This document shows positions 23,799-34,496 of a DNA stretch of 64,000 nucleotides, in pieces. The DNA is from Arbacia lixula (Eukaryota; Echinodermata; Echinoidea; Arbacioida; Arbaciidae): assembly GCA_963669155.1 (NCBI GenBank), contig OZ022577.1:11589395-11653394 (forward strand). Direction: 5' to 3'. Position numbers and translations under genes: made by a program. The notes under the pieces were generated by a model. The model made no database searches. It worked only from the letters and a program-made list of their open reading frames with translations, and was not told the DNA's origin. Every line of letters starts with the position of its first letter. Within the stretch, counting starts at the first letter, position 1.

Positions 23799-25818
23799 CT
23801 ATTGAGAAATATAAAAGGAGAGCTGAGAGCATCAGAGATACACACACAAGTAGATCCATTTCTATAATAAGCCTATACAATTATTACAGACCTACAAGCG
23901 ATCTACATGAAAACCTAAAAATGGCAACAATACATTGGCAATGTGCATGATACACAATAAAAACAATCAAACTCCCGTTGGATTCGTCTTTTGGAGAGGA
24001 CTACTGAGAAAACAAGGATAGCTAAAAATATCAGTGATACACACATTAATAAATTAATTTTTAGGACAAGCTTATTGTAGACCCACAAACCCACAAACCT
24101 ACACATGAACACTTACAAATAGATACCAATGCCTACCATACCATAATATTAGTGCGTGGATCTCAAAATAAAGTTTTTTTTCATTTAGTTTGTGCAAATT
24201 TGCCAGAATAAAAAATGTTACCTTTGAAAAGCTCTTCATCAAAATGCAAACATACAGTCAGACAATATAATCTTTTCACAAAGAAATTTTAGGCATACAC
24301 CCAGTAGTTAGGATAATGTGCTCCATCCTGTAAAATGAATGAAAAACAAGTCAGACAAAAATCTTGGAACCAGACGGGATTTGAACCTGCAATCTACTGC
24401 TTACCGTGCAGTGACTTAACCACACATGCTATTTCTAGTTCATGGGTCAAAGCACAACAACATGGAAACAAATACCAAAAGAGTCTCATTTAATCTGACT
24501 CATTAATATTCATGAAGTCTGCCATAGGGACAATTCGGCTAGATATAATCTTTGTTTTGCTGTTACTCTCCTTAGTAATGAAATTGATTGATCAATGCAT
24601 AATCAAAATAACATACAATTCTTTGAATAAACACTTGTCCTACTGGGGACTGATGAAAAAAAAAATAGGTAAGCAAGTAAATGGAGCCTTGGGTACTGCA
24701 TCCAAAGTATCAAGTTATTTTCCTAGATATTTTCCTAAGCCATGCGGAAGCCTTGTTGGATAGTGTCGCTACCAGCAAGCAGAAGGTGCAGGTTAAGTCC
24801 TTGTATGGTCTTCTTCTTCCCTGCTTATTTATGTAACAGATTGATCAATCAATCTCATGACTACAGAAAGAAGTGGCAAAACAAAGATTACATCATATAC
24901 TGTCCTCTGAAAAAGTTTTAGTTCTCTGAATTCAGTTAGACACTCACCGTCGAGCAATTGGCTGAATCCGGTGAAGACTCAGACATGTCAGAAACACAGC
25001 TATCTGCATGGGAAGAGTAGAGGAGGGCATCCTCACAGATGCATCAAAAGTGATGGCAAGTGTACAAGGTCATTGTTTATTTTAAGTTTCCATATTGTCT
25101 GATCTCTTTTCCTCCCCTCAAATGATCTATGTACAAACCTATAAAAATATCACTGAATATGTCACAGTGTAGGTATTTAAACTAATGTTCCGTGCACTAT
25201 CATTAGTCAATTTCAGAGCTCTTTATACAGTAAATATTGCTGTAAAGGCAGTCACTGTTAAAAGCAATGTTCTGTCTACGTCAAAGGGTAGTTCAATTAA
25301 CATTGCTCATAATTATAGCCAAGCAGCTTTAGAGATATGGTGGTATCAACATCAAGTTTGATTGGCACTGAATGAGAAAATCACAAAAAACAGCTCTTAC
25401 CTCTCCACAAGACATCAGGAGATCTGGATTCCCCCAGCGATGAGTCCAAGGAAGGGCTTGTGGTCTGAGACCGGTCAGTGTCTGCCCCCCTAAGTAGCTC
25501 TCTGCCACTGACCCCAGAGGTAGAGGGTCCAGCCTGGGAAGGGTCCCAGCTGGGCTTGGACGATGGGCCCATCCCGGAGGTGCCTGGCCGGTCCAGGTCG
25601 AGTTCAAGTTCGTCTGAAGCCACATGGAAGGAAGGGTCCAGCCCTTGGCCCTGCTCCTGGGTGTCAGGATCTGACTCAACGGCACCATCCCAGCTCGGAG
25701 ATGCATCAGACAAGCCCTCTTTAATGCTTGGGGGACTGGGGGTCGGAGAGGACTGATGGGCCATGCCTCTGCTTGGGTTTTCCTCATCAGAGGAGAGTTT
25801 GTAAGATGAATCTGACAT
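22689..25818 (-). CDS. CIPC: CIPC homologue (CLOCK-interacting repressor), 3 coding exons
   Basis: Homologue of the CLOCK-interacting pacemaker protein, a nuclear repressor of CLOCK:BMAL1 transcription. Exons 25401-25818, 24948-25003 and 22689-23798 join in phases 1 and 0 with GT..AG borders, for about 527 residues (human about 399). The C-terminal domain at roughly 358-412 has the family pattern: basic RKRKRFH, then LRQCGLLNLTMQT and a coiled EQNTKLQKQLGDL. Human CIPC reads SKHRRFQNTL...KSGLLEITLKT there. Residues 140-158 (DSCVSDMSESSPDSANCS) resemble the N-terminal DSGFSDGSSE motif. The rest is Ser/Pro/Thr-rich and probably disordered; a basic patch RKRHIPWSIARYY lies at about 310-322. A duplicated acceptor sits in intron 2. 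Start ATG 25818 follows a likely acceptor at 25832-25833, so a noncoding 5' exon is expected. Confidence 0.88.
23767..24090 (-). repeat. Tandem duplication of CIPC exon 3 start and acceptor
   Basis: About 125 bp around the exon 3 acceptor (23767-23895) is repeated at 23969-24090. The conserved core is TTGGATTCGTCTTTTGGAGA on the plus strand, and the copy keeps a good acceptor (tttctcagtAG at 24001-24002). Using it would give SSPKDESNGS and then an unrelated tail and a stop after about 39 codons. Confidence 0.8.
24366..24441 (-). pseudogene. tRNA-like sequence (tRNA pseudogene or SINE head)
   Basis: 76 nt that folds partly as a cloverleaf. Acceptor arms GAACTAG/CTGGTTC pair with one wobble, and the anticodon stem ACTGC/GCAGT is perfect around loop ACGGTAA (position-based anticodon GGT). 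The T arm GCAGG-TTCAAAT-CCCGT has one mismatch. The B box GGTTCAAATCC is good and the A box TAGCATGTGTGG fair. C instead of T before the anticodon and a displaced D arm argue against a working tRNA. It lies in CIPC intron 2. Confidence 0.5.
24948..25003 (-). CDS. CIPC: CIPC homologue, coding exon 2
   Basis: 56-nt exon. Acceptor gcAG at 25004-25005 after a pyrimidine-rich tract; donor ACG|GTGAGT at 24947. It completes an Asp codon and encodes DSCVSDMSESSPDSANCST. Exact phase fit on both sides supports it. Confidence 0.8.
25401..25818 (-). CDS. CIPC: CIPC homologue, coding exon 1
   Basis: ATG 25818 (MSDSSYKLSSDEENPSRG) to GAGAG|GTAAGA (donor 25400), 139 codons plus one base. The product is Ser/Pro/Asp-rich with no folded domain visible. 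Frame and phase fit exon 2. Another open frame overlaps on the same strand but does not fit. Confidence 0.8.
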
Positions 25819-26654
25819 TGAAGCAGGTCATCTATATAATGATCAATAAAACACAAAAGAAAAAAAAATATGTAATTTCAGCACATATACAAGATCCTTA
25901 GCTATTTATATGTACCAGTTCTTTATTCAAATTCAGTTACCACCTACCATCACATGATTTAGACACAATATCAAGCAAACAGTTATGCTCCTTCTTTGAA
26001 TAGTAGGTTTACAATTGTCTCTTGGTCATGATTTATATGAATTTTTAAAAGAAACTTTTACAAAGGAAGAATTTAAATCTAAATCTCGAAAAGTCACCTA
26101 TTCTCTCATACAAACATACTGTGAGGTTAAGTATGTTTTTCAAATGTTTTCTGTAGCATGAGAGGGTATGAAGAATAGTAAGGGTGTGTGTAAGACTAGT
26201 ATGTGGCTGGATTCGTTTTATTCATCAGGAAAAGGTGATCTACTCCGAGCACGGAAGTCTGTACTGAAGACGGGAGGAGTGTTGGGGTGGGTTTCTCCAA
26301 AAGGAAGACATGTATTAGAAGTTCTCACGAAGATCGTAAAAATCTTATTTTTCCTTGGTCCATGAAGAAAAATGTCCAATGTTGAAGAGAACATTATCCT
26401 TTCGGACAAGCCTGTATCAAACTATCAAGTACCGGTAGACTACCAGTACATCATCAGCCTGCACCAAACAAATGAGAATGAAATATAAGAAAGGCAACAC
26501 CCGTTATTTATAACGAGATAATCGAAACCAAGACATTTTCGTTGTTATGGCGAAACTTCGTACATACATGACATGTACTAGCAAAACGGTGTACTATTAT
26601 TGGTGCGATATGCCTGATGACAGTTAAAGATTTTCAACTGAAGAGATCAGTGCC

Positions 26655-26660
26655 CACGTG
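26655..26660. promoter_or_regulatory. E-box CACGTG upstream of CIPC
   Basis: Canonical CLOCK:BMAL1-type E-box, about 840 bp upstream of the CIPC start codon. Function is inferred from position and from the circadian role of CIPC only. Confidence 0.3.
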
Positions 26661-26814
26661 AAATTGCAGTAGCCTGAAGAATCGGAAGAAATGATATCTC
26701 AAGAGCACTGACGACCGCATCGCCGACTTCATTGCACGCCTCAACACACGTCGCACTGAAGCCCGAGTGTTATTTCCACTCGGGTGGATATCTGTTTACA
26801 TTCATGTGGCGGAA

Positions 26815-26820
26815 CACGTG
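26815..26820. promoter_or_regulatory. E-box CACGTG upstream of CIPC
   Basis: Second canonical E-box, 160 bp from the first, at the edge of the CpG-rich patch. Function inferred only. Confidence 0.3.
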
Positions 26821-27141
26821 CGCTGGACAAAAGCGAACGGATGCCATGGCACGCCGACGCAACGACGTAATATAAGGAGATATATTTACTCATGTTCACT
26901 CGAGCGGTCGATTGCGCAATTTCTATGGAAGTGCCCGCGCCCGCTTGCGTTATGAAACCCGAGAAAATACTCCGGGCTGACAATTCTCGGCGATTGCGTA
27001 ATCATTCAAATCGTTGCGCCGAGTACACGAAATCACGAATTCGTGCTGTTACATTTATCTCATATGTAATCACCTCATTCAGACCTCTATAATCTAGATT
27101 CTATACTATTTTATCAGCTCGAATTCGTGTACACAGCGCGC

Positions 27142-27203
27142 CGGAACTCAGTGCAACGATTCGAGTGATCAGGTGATCGCTCGAATCGTCGCGCTGAGTT
27201 CCG
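27142..27203. repeat. 62-bp hairpin in CpG-rich region
   Basis: CGGAACTCAGTGCAACGATT pairs with AATCGTCGCGCTGAGTTCCG, and the inner GTGATCA/TGATCGC arms close a very small loop. It could be a young foldback insertion or a regulatory palindrome. Confidence 0.7.
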
Positions 27204-27620
27204 TTGCTTCCATCGCTCCGAGTTTGGAAACAACATATAGCATACGAGAATGGGGCTTCCCTCATGTCGAAAAATTTAGAAAACAAAATGATATTGAACA
27301 TGGTTAAAATAATCATATTTTGACTGAGAAAATACCAGGGTGGTAGTGCGGCGGGGCCGATTGAGAGTACATGTATTAGTGGCCCCTGGAGGGAGATGTA
27401 AAATGCCTCCTGGGCCGCCTCTATCGTGCCAGGGATGATACATTTACTTATAACAGCTCAACAACACACCCCTAGCCCTGCTCGTGCAGAGGAGCGTGCG
27501 GAAGGTGTTGTTGGGTTTGCGTGTATCCCACAGCACCGACCAACATGAGCTGTAGCCTCGGAGACGCACCCACTCATACGTCATTCGCACGTACGCATTC
27601 CCGAGGCCAAGGCAGCCACA

Positions 27621-27626
27621 CACGTG
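27621..27626. promoter_or_regulatory. E-box CACGTG upstream of CIPC
   Basis: Third canonical E-box within about 1 kb. A second group of five follows at 31114-31895. Confidence 0.25.
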
Positions 27627-28661
27627 GATTCATGTGTGGATGCCTTCAAGACGGCGTGTATTCTACCAAAATATATACACCTGTAATACGCAAGCATCCC
27701 TTCGACAAGATAATGATGTATGCGCTCAGTTCATATATAATTTACTAAACTGATTGCATATATACACTGCATGGCCCTTGGATCAGATGCTTGATACACC
27801 AAAGGCCTAGATTTGCTTTCAACAAGGCTTTCAACCAGACAATTTCATAACCAACTCGTCTTCGCGCTGGCTACTGTGACCATGGACATGACTGGACAAA
27901 AAAAAAACAGGATCTATATAAGCTAGTCATAATCTAGATAAAAAAAAATATTTAAACCGCAAGAACAAAAAGACTGTTTTACAATTAGTTGCGTTACGAT
28001 ATGACCATTGGTCAACAAACATTGCTGTTGGATAATTTTGGTCAATAAAGAAAATGTAATTTATAATTTATTCTGTAAGTTTAGATTACTTTCTTTTCAA
28101 CCTACCGGTATGCCTCGGAAATTCTATGAAGTCTCCAATTAACCCATTGTTTATAGAGATTTTCTGGCTTTGCGAAATCTGGTCCAAATAGGATGTCAAA
28201 AGTTGCGATGGAACAGGGGTGGTATTCTAAAAATCCATGCAGATGAAATGTTATCTCCCCTAAAATAAAATGCCCCTGAAAATTTGTTTGTAAAACCGAT
28301 ATTAATGAGTGCATGACCTGCACTCCTATCCCCAAGGCAGCCTGTAATAAACATTCTTTCATGTCTTGGCATACATTAACACTGTCAAACTGATGGTATG
28401 ACGTCATGAAACTGACAATGACATTGCGCATCAAATTTGCATTAGTGTGCAATTATATGCGCAAACTTGAATGCGTGAATTAGTTTTGCATGTAATGTAA
28501 TGGAAAGATAATTTATAGCCTGAAGCCTTGTTTCTAAAGAGCAGACTGTATGGGAGTCCTGCTGCTTACTATTTGAGTTCCATACATATTCACTTTACGT
28601 GTAGTCCAACATCTCCTATCCGAACACACTGACACAACATAATTGCTTCACTCTGTAGCAT

Positions 28662-28876
28662 TAAACTACAGCTCAGAGGAATTGGCATCAGGGAAACTGA
28701 AGAAAGGGAAGGGGCCTCAGTTTTAAACCGCGGTATATATTGTCCAGTTCAGCATGATACATGATGCTTTAGCCTAAAAAGCATCATGTTTCATGCTGAA
28801 CTGGACAATATATACGGTGGTTTAAAACTGAGGCTCCTTCCCTTTCCCTATGCCAATTCCTTTGAGCTGCAGTGTA
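28662..28876. repeat. Complete Tc1/mariner-like foldback MITE
   Basis: About 215 bp. TAAACTACAGCTCAGAGGAA at the left is inverted as TTCCTTTGAGCTGCAGTGTA at the right. The centre pairs ATATTGTCCAGTTCAGCATG with CATGCTGAACTGGACAATAT. Same family as 9505-9732. Confidence 0.88.
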
Positions 28877-29589
28877 TATACAATTGAAATCTTAACTACC
28901 GCCCACTAATTCATTATACTAAAATAGCAAATACATACATGTATATTACAAAGTCATAATGTAGGTAAGAACATTATTTCAAATTTTCAAATCATAAACT
29001 TCAATTGAAAAAAAATGTAATCTTTATTTTGTAATTTAGTCTCTTTTTGAGCTCCTTCTCTAAAAACTCACAACCGGGAAACAACTCGCGTGATATCCCG
29101 GGGACTGCTTTTATCTGAAAGGAAACACAGATGAAAATTCTGAGAAAAGTCACCCCCCTCCACCCTTAGTCAATTCATCTGTGGTTTCCCGGGAGACGTT
29201 GGTCTGTAAGGCATTTTGGATGAAGCAGTGATGAATTGAACTGGACAGGTCGAAGTTCATTTATAATATTACCTGCATTCGGGTAGGCCAATAAGGTATA
29301 AGGGAAAACAATTCAAGCTTGGTCAAGCTCTCACTGCAATTTAACGCATTTGGTCTATTACAGTAGTCAAAAAATTCATCAGTGTTCATGACTAAATTTT
29401 ACAACTTTCTTCACTGGTGGTTCACATGTGTTGGTGGTTCCCTACGAAACCCGGTGTGAAAGGGGCATTATTCTGAAGATGAGATAAAAATACTTTGATG
29501 TGCAGACATCACAACTTGAAAGGCAAGCGACAGAGGTTGCCTATCTCAACATATCATGCAAGCTAGGCATAACCAAGGATGTTAAAGTT

Positions 29590-29945
29590 ACATGGAGTAC
29601 CATCAGCCGTTTAATTAATGCAGATTCACAGTACTCTTCTTCTAGTCACATACGAATGCTTTATTAAAAAAATTTGTATTTGATCTCCCATATGCGAAGC
29701 TGCCTATTCTCTGGATAACTTTTGCCTGGATTTGACTAATAAACAAACTAGGATGCGCAGAAGAATTTGGGGAAATATCCTCACCCCATATGCTTGCACA
29801 GTTGTGACATGTAATACCTAAAATGCATCTTTAATTATTCAATAAAGAGTATTGTTACAATAAGGTAAAAAGTCCCTAAACGTGATTTCAAGATGCAGTA
29901 CAAAATTCACGATTTCACACTGTTCCGCATCGCATTCCTTTAAAA
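29590..29945 (+). repeat. Dispersed ~360-bp repeat, copy 2
   Basis: Same order of blocks as 5790-6155: CAGCCGTTTAATTAATGCAG, TTTGCCTGGATTTGAC, GGATGCGCAGAAGAATTTGG, CCTCACCCCATATGCTTG. Diverged but colinear. Confidence 0.8.
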
Positions 29946-30005
29946 AGAAATGCTAAAAACGGTACTTTGAGATATTTGCTCCTCGAGGCCCGCTCACCCC
30001 AGTCC

Positions 30006-30262
30006 CCAATAGACCGGTTTACTTATGTAGTCAAATTTATGGATGTTTCTTCCCTCGGTGCCTAGTAACAAGTTATTCCATTTTACCTGTCCGTAACAAA
30101 TATGGGTGTGAAAGAGACCCATCACCGAAGAAGAACAACAACGATGGTATTTCAGTACTTGGAATCCACTTTGCATACATTAGTTCTTGCTATGTCGGGA
30201 AAACTTCTGGCACGCTTTCCAGTTGTCAGAGGCAACCTTTGTTAGTAAACCGGTCTATTGGC
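30006..30262. repeat. MITE-like element with CCAATAGACCGGTTTACT ends
   Basis: Terminal inverted repeats of 17-18 bp, CCAATAGACCGGTTTACT and AGTAAACCGGTCTATTGG, bound 257 bp without coding capacity. No second copy was seen in this window. Confidence 0.8.
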
Positions 30263-32784
30263 CCCAAGCCTGCCAGGGCTAATCCAAAGAGTTAAAAGCG
30301 AGGCCCCATTTCAAATGGCAACCCATCTCATTTGCCTAATCGATCTTACCAGTTTTCAATAACTGCTGATAACTGATGATTCCCACAGTGTTAGGAGACT
30401 ACAAAGTTTAGTACAAGAGACTGGATCATCTGGATGCACCAAATTTATTTGCCGGTGTAGCGATGACTGTCCGTGGAGGGCTTAAAATGGGGAATATGAA
30501 ATTCACTTCCGCGGGAAAGTTCATTTTCCTGTACCTGCCGGTGAGGTACGTCCGATGTCAAAATATCCAAACTGTCCGAAATTTGTGACATTCAAACTTG
30601 CACTAACACATGGCCACGAGAATTGTAAGGAAATATTCCACGAACATGAGTCTACATTTGACTCTTGAGAAAATCTCACTCCACGGCAGGATCAACGTGG
30701 TTGATTGTTGTGCATTTCAAGCGAAACTAGCGAAGTCGGAGCAGGTGCTGGGCAGGCGAGCTGCACTGGCTGTCGGCTCGATGTAATCACAGATAAATTA
30801 GAAGTCTCCCTTGCCCTCGTATAATGGATTGAATCTAAAGATTCCTGTTCTTGCGAAATATGGACTCACGGTTATACAGTGTACTGTTGCAATGTAGATG
30901 TTCCTCCAACACAGAAAATAGATTAAAGTCTTCAACGTTTTAGTAGTAAACAATCAGCACAAACACACTCGCTGAGCTGCACGCATATGATTAACATACT
31001 GCAGTATACTATACTACTACAACAGCCAATACAGTCAAGTGTCTATACCCGACTCGGATACTACTATACGCGAATTTGTGAAAACACAGCTCCCAGCGCT
31101 TGACACGAGCTCTCACGTGTGTCGTGCTTGTTTACACGTGAGTTTAGTCTAACCTCTCGAAGGTGTTCAGCCGCGTTTACTGTCCTCGTGAGACATTTTT
31201 TTTTCGGACTTTAATTTTAAGATTTTTGATTAACAAATGAAAATAAAAATCAATATAATTACTTACGGTGCAGTACTTGTTACTTCTACTTTGGTCAAAT
31301 GTATCAAATAGCATGTACTGTGTTTGGACATTACTGAATACTACTAAGATGGTCTACTTAGAAGACTACGAGAGCTTTTGAACCCGCACTCGAGCTGGCT
31401 TCGACATGCTATATGCCATGTGACTTGGGCATTAGGTTTAGTTTAGTCGTGGCTCTCCTCGAGCTTTGTCACTCACTGCTATTTCTCCACAGAAAAAAAA
31501 AGAAACCTGGTCATGTTAGTGGTTCCCTTGCATCGCGCAAGGAGGTACATTTTACAACACGTGAATCAGACCTATTAAATGTAAAGGAAAAGAGGAACCG
31601 AGGGATCAGCACGTACACGCCTTCATTATTTTCCTCCTAAGAAAAAATGTGATTAATTGCTGTTCATATTCACGTGCTGTTTGTATGATCCTGGTTTTCT
31701 TTCGTTTCGAAAGAAGAAAATGTTATTGAGTTTCGCCAAATTAGTGTATTAGCGGTAGTGAGGTGCATTTCAAAATACGTTTTGCGTCATTACTCACAAA
31801 TCTTTTGCAACACTTTATCTGGTATCGAATGAGCTTGCATGCGTGCACGCATGTATGTTGAATGTTTACAGAAACCACACAAGATGTGACACGTGCTTTG
31901 CCTTTGACAATTTTTTGTTATTCTACGTATAGGCCTAGATACGCGTTGCGCAAGTCTTTCAAACATTGATATACTATTATGATTGCGTTGTTTACCCAAA
32001 AAAACTTGTCCACGATTTTCCCGACTATATAGCAACAACAACAAGTTCGGACTCGTTGACTCAAAACTCAATTATTGACTGAAATGATTTCAAAATTTTT
32101 CCTGAAAACTGAAACGAATGTCGACATCGGGTATTTAATCCCCGTAGTTATTTAGGCATATATCCTGTATTATTGGAATGCCCATAAATATCACATTCCA
32201 ATATGAATCCTCCCACTATAAAAGTACTGGTTTATAATATTTTGGGCTCATAACAAAATAGGCTTACGAAAAATTAGCGCAAGTAGGCCGAAAAGGCCAT
32301 TTCCGTTCACTGCTTTGATCCTAGTCTAGATACTGGCCGTGTCCGCCTCTTCTCTAGCCTTTGGTCGAGTCCTCGCTCGCCGAACAAGGTTTGAAAAAAG
32401 ACTAAACCAGTGTGCGTTAACGGTAGTGATCGCGCGAGCGAGCTGAAGCGCCTCGTATGATAGTCTTATGTATGCAGACTCGTTCGGCACATTTTGGGAT
32501 ATAACAGCGCCGAATGCCTTGGCTAAAGGCTACCTCTTCTCCCACACCGATAAAGCCACTGATTCCCATAGTACGCACACCGCGCCAGACCACTGATTGC
32601 GCGACTCCACGAATCTGTCCGCCCGAAATGCGCCACCAGCGTTCGTTGTAGACGGATTGCGAAGTACAGTCGATTCCAGGGGGTGGACTACTTTGATCCC
32701 TACACCGAAACCTCCACACTTACATGTCCCTACAACTACACCTCACACCCTCACCTACAACTCCTAACCTATCCTACCCCGATC

Positions 32785-32786
<2 letters not shown>
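30263..32786. other. Intergenic with E-box cluster, no gene seen
   Basis: CACGTG occurs at 31114, 31135, 31558, 31671 and 31890. A GC-rich patch at 32330-32700 has a 100-codon open frame on the minus strand without recognisable domains; it might be a promoter or first exon of an unknown transcript. Confidence 0.35.
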
Positions 32787-32832
<46 letters not shown>

Positions 32833-32840
32833 ACACACAC
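32787..32840. repeat. (CA)n microsatellite
   Basis: Near-perfect CA dinucleotide run with one T interruption. Confidence 0.95.
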
Positions 32841-33251
32841 TCTTGTTTTTCCATATTCTTTATTTGATTTCATTCCCATGATTAAATAAACAATTTCACT
32901 TTATAACATACAATAAAAAATACATAAAAGTAATATTTTTATTGATTCGATAAACACAAATCATATTCCTCTAAAATAATAATCATTATATAATGATAAT
33001 AAAACAATTCCATAAGAATGAAATCTTTTCTGATACCTCCCCCCCCCCCCGAACATATCCACCCCACACAAAAAACAAACAAGTCCACCCTCCCCCCCCC
33101 CCCCCCCCCCCCATGTCCGGTGTAACTGCCTCCATTCCCTCACGCGCTCAAGAAATACGGAAATGGAACTGATGCTGTCAGGCGAGCATTATGGATATTT
33201 AGAAGGGTAACCACCCAGAACAAATAAGAAAAGACAAATGCTATAAGTCCT

Positions 33252-34352
33252 CTAAATGTTCAATTCTTTCCATTTCTGTAAGTGTAACCCTAATTTACAA
33301 CTTTTGATCGCTAACTTCTCTTCCCTATCTTTATAGTCCGAAATCATCTTTAAGATTTTGTTCATGGAAGGAAGCATTCCTTTTGTTCTCGAAAAATATA
33401 TGATGTATTTTATGATAAGGATAATGGAATTGCACATTTTGATTCTTTGAGAATTTCTTGGATCCCCAAGAAAATTAATTTCCAGTTATTGATATCTAAT
33501 TCCTTTAAATTCAATCTATTTGTAATTTCTTGCCAAATTCTTTGAACGTGTGCACAAAACAGAAAAAGGTGTGAATACGTCTCATCCTCCTTTTTACAAA
33601 AGGAACACAATTTATCAGTTACAAATCCAAATCTAAAGAGATGATCTTTAGTATATAGGGCCCCATGTAATAACTTAAATTGAAATTCTCTATGCTTACA
33701 ACAAATGACTGCACTTCTCGGTCTTAAAAATATATCCTTAATTTCTTCCTTATTATAGTTATATTGATTATATCCATCTCGCACTTGTAAATTATATTCT
33801 TCCTGAATTTTTTTAATGAAGTGATTGTACAATTTTCTACATTTCAAGTTAGACAATTGACCTATTTGTCCTTCTATGTTTAATCTTATGCCAAAAATTA
33901 TGAATATCAACTTGCATTATGTTCTCCTGTTTTCCAATCATCAGGAATGGCTTTAAACAAATCAAGAATGTTAAATAATCCTTTGCTTTCAATTCCTAAA
34001 GTAAAAAATGAGAACATGGTTTGATTTCTTTTCCATTAGTTATATCATCTATTTGAATAACCCCTTTCTTCCATAGATCCTCATCAAATATCATCTTGTT
34101 TCTTATGCAGATGTGTCTATTATTGAAAAGAATGGGATTATGTTTATTTTCTTCAAAGTGTCTACATTTATCCAATTCTTGCCAGACCTTTAAGATTTCT
34201 CTATAGTAAGGTGGCAGGTTATTCAAATTCAGTTTATTCATATCGTAATCACATAAAAATATGAACCTTCCCCCTATTGACCTGCAGAAATATTCAAAAC
34301 AAATCTTCCATCCTGACAAGTTATCTCCATATATTAGCCGTTTAAGCCACAT
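33252..34352 (-). mobile_element. L1-like (Tx1-type) LINE, C-terminal part of ORF2, broken
   Basis: Three consecutive minus-strand segments in different frames (33996-34352, 33410-33910, 33252-33437) read as the end of one ORF2 protein. The first resembles the post-RT region of L1/Tx1 elements (LPPYYREILKVWQEL, NPILFNNRHICIRNK, FDEDLWKKGVIQIDD). The second holds the zinc-knuckle-like CSFCKKEDETYSHLFLFC. The third ends with ...KWKELNI and a stop, typical of the C-terminus. At least two frameshifts; the RT and endonuclease are missing, and the left break lies next to a CA repeat at 34399. Confidence 0.75.
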
Positions 34353-34393
34353 AACCCTTTGAGTTTTTAAAATGTTTCATAATGTTTCATAAT

Positions 34394-34398
<5 letters not shown>

Positions 34399-34486
<88 letters not shown>

Positions 34487-34496
34487 ATACACATAT
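34399..34496. repeat. (CA)n microsatellite
   Basis: About 98 bp of CA with few interruptions, joined to three AATGTTTCAT-like units (34370-34398) where the LINE fragment begins. Confidence 0.95.

Larger units (their letters stand above)
25832..28661. other. Upstream of CIPC, putative promoter region
   Basis: No coding exon recognised. About 26650-27650 is richer in CpG than its surroundings and holds three CACGTG E-boxes and a 62-bp hairpin (27142-27203), which suggests a promoter/5' UTR exon zone. A 116-codon open frame at 28102-28452 on the minus strand matches nothing I know. Confidence 0.4.

Noticed and set aside
25329-25856. 175-codon minus-strand frame overlapping CIPC exon 1
   Set aside because: A different frame of the same GC-rich exon; it does not fit the phase of exon 2.
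28102-28452. 116-codon minus-strand open frame
   Set aside because: No recognisable family, no partner exons; kept only as an unexplained note in the region description.
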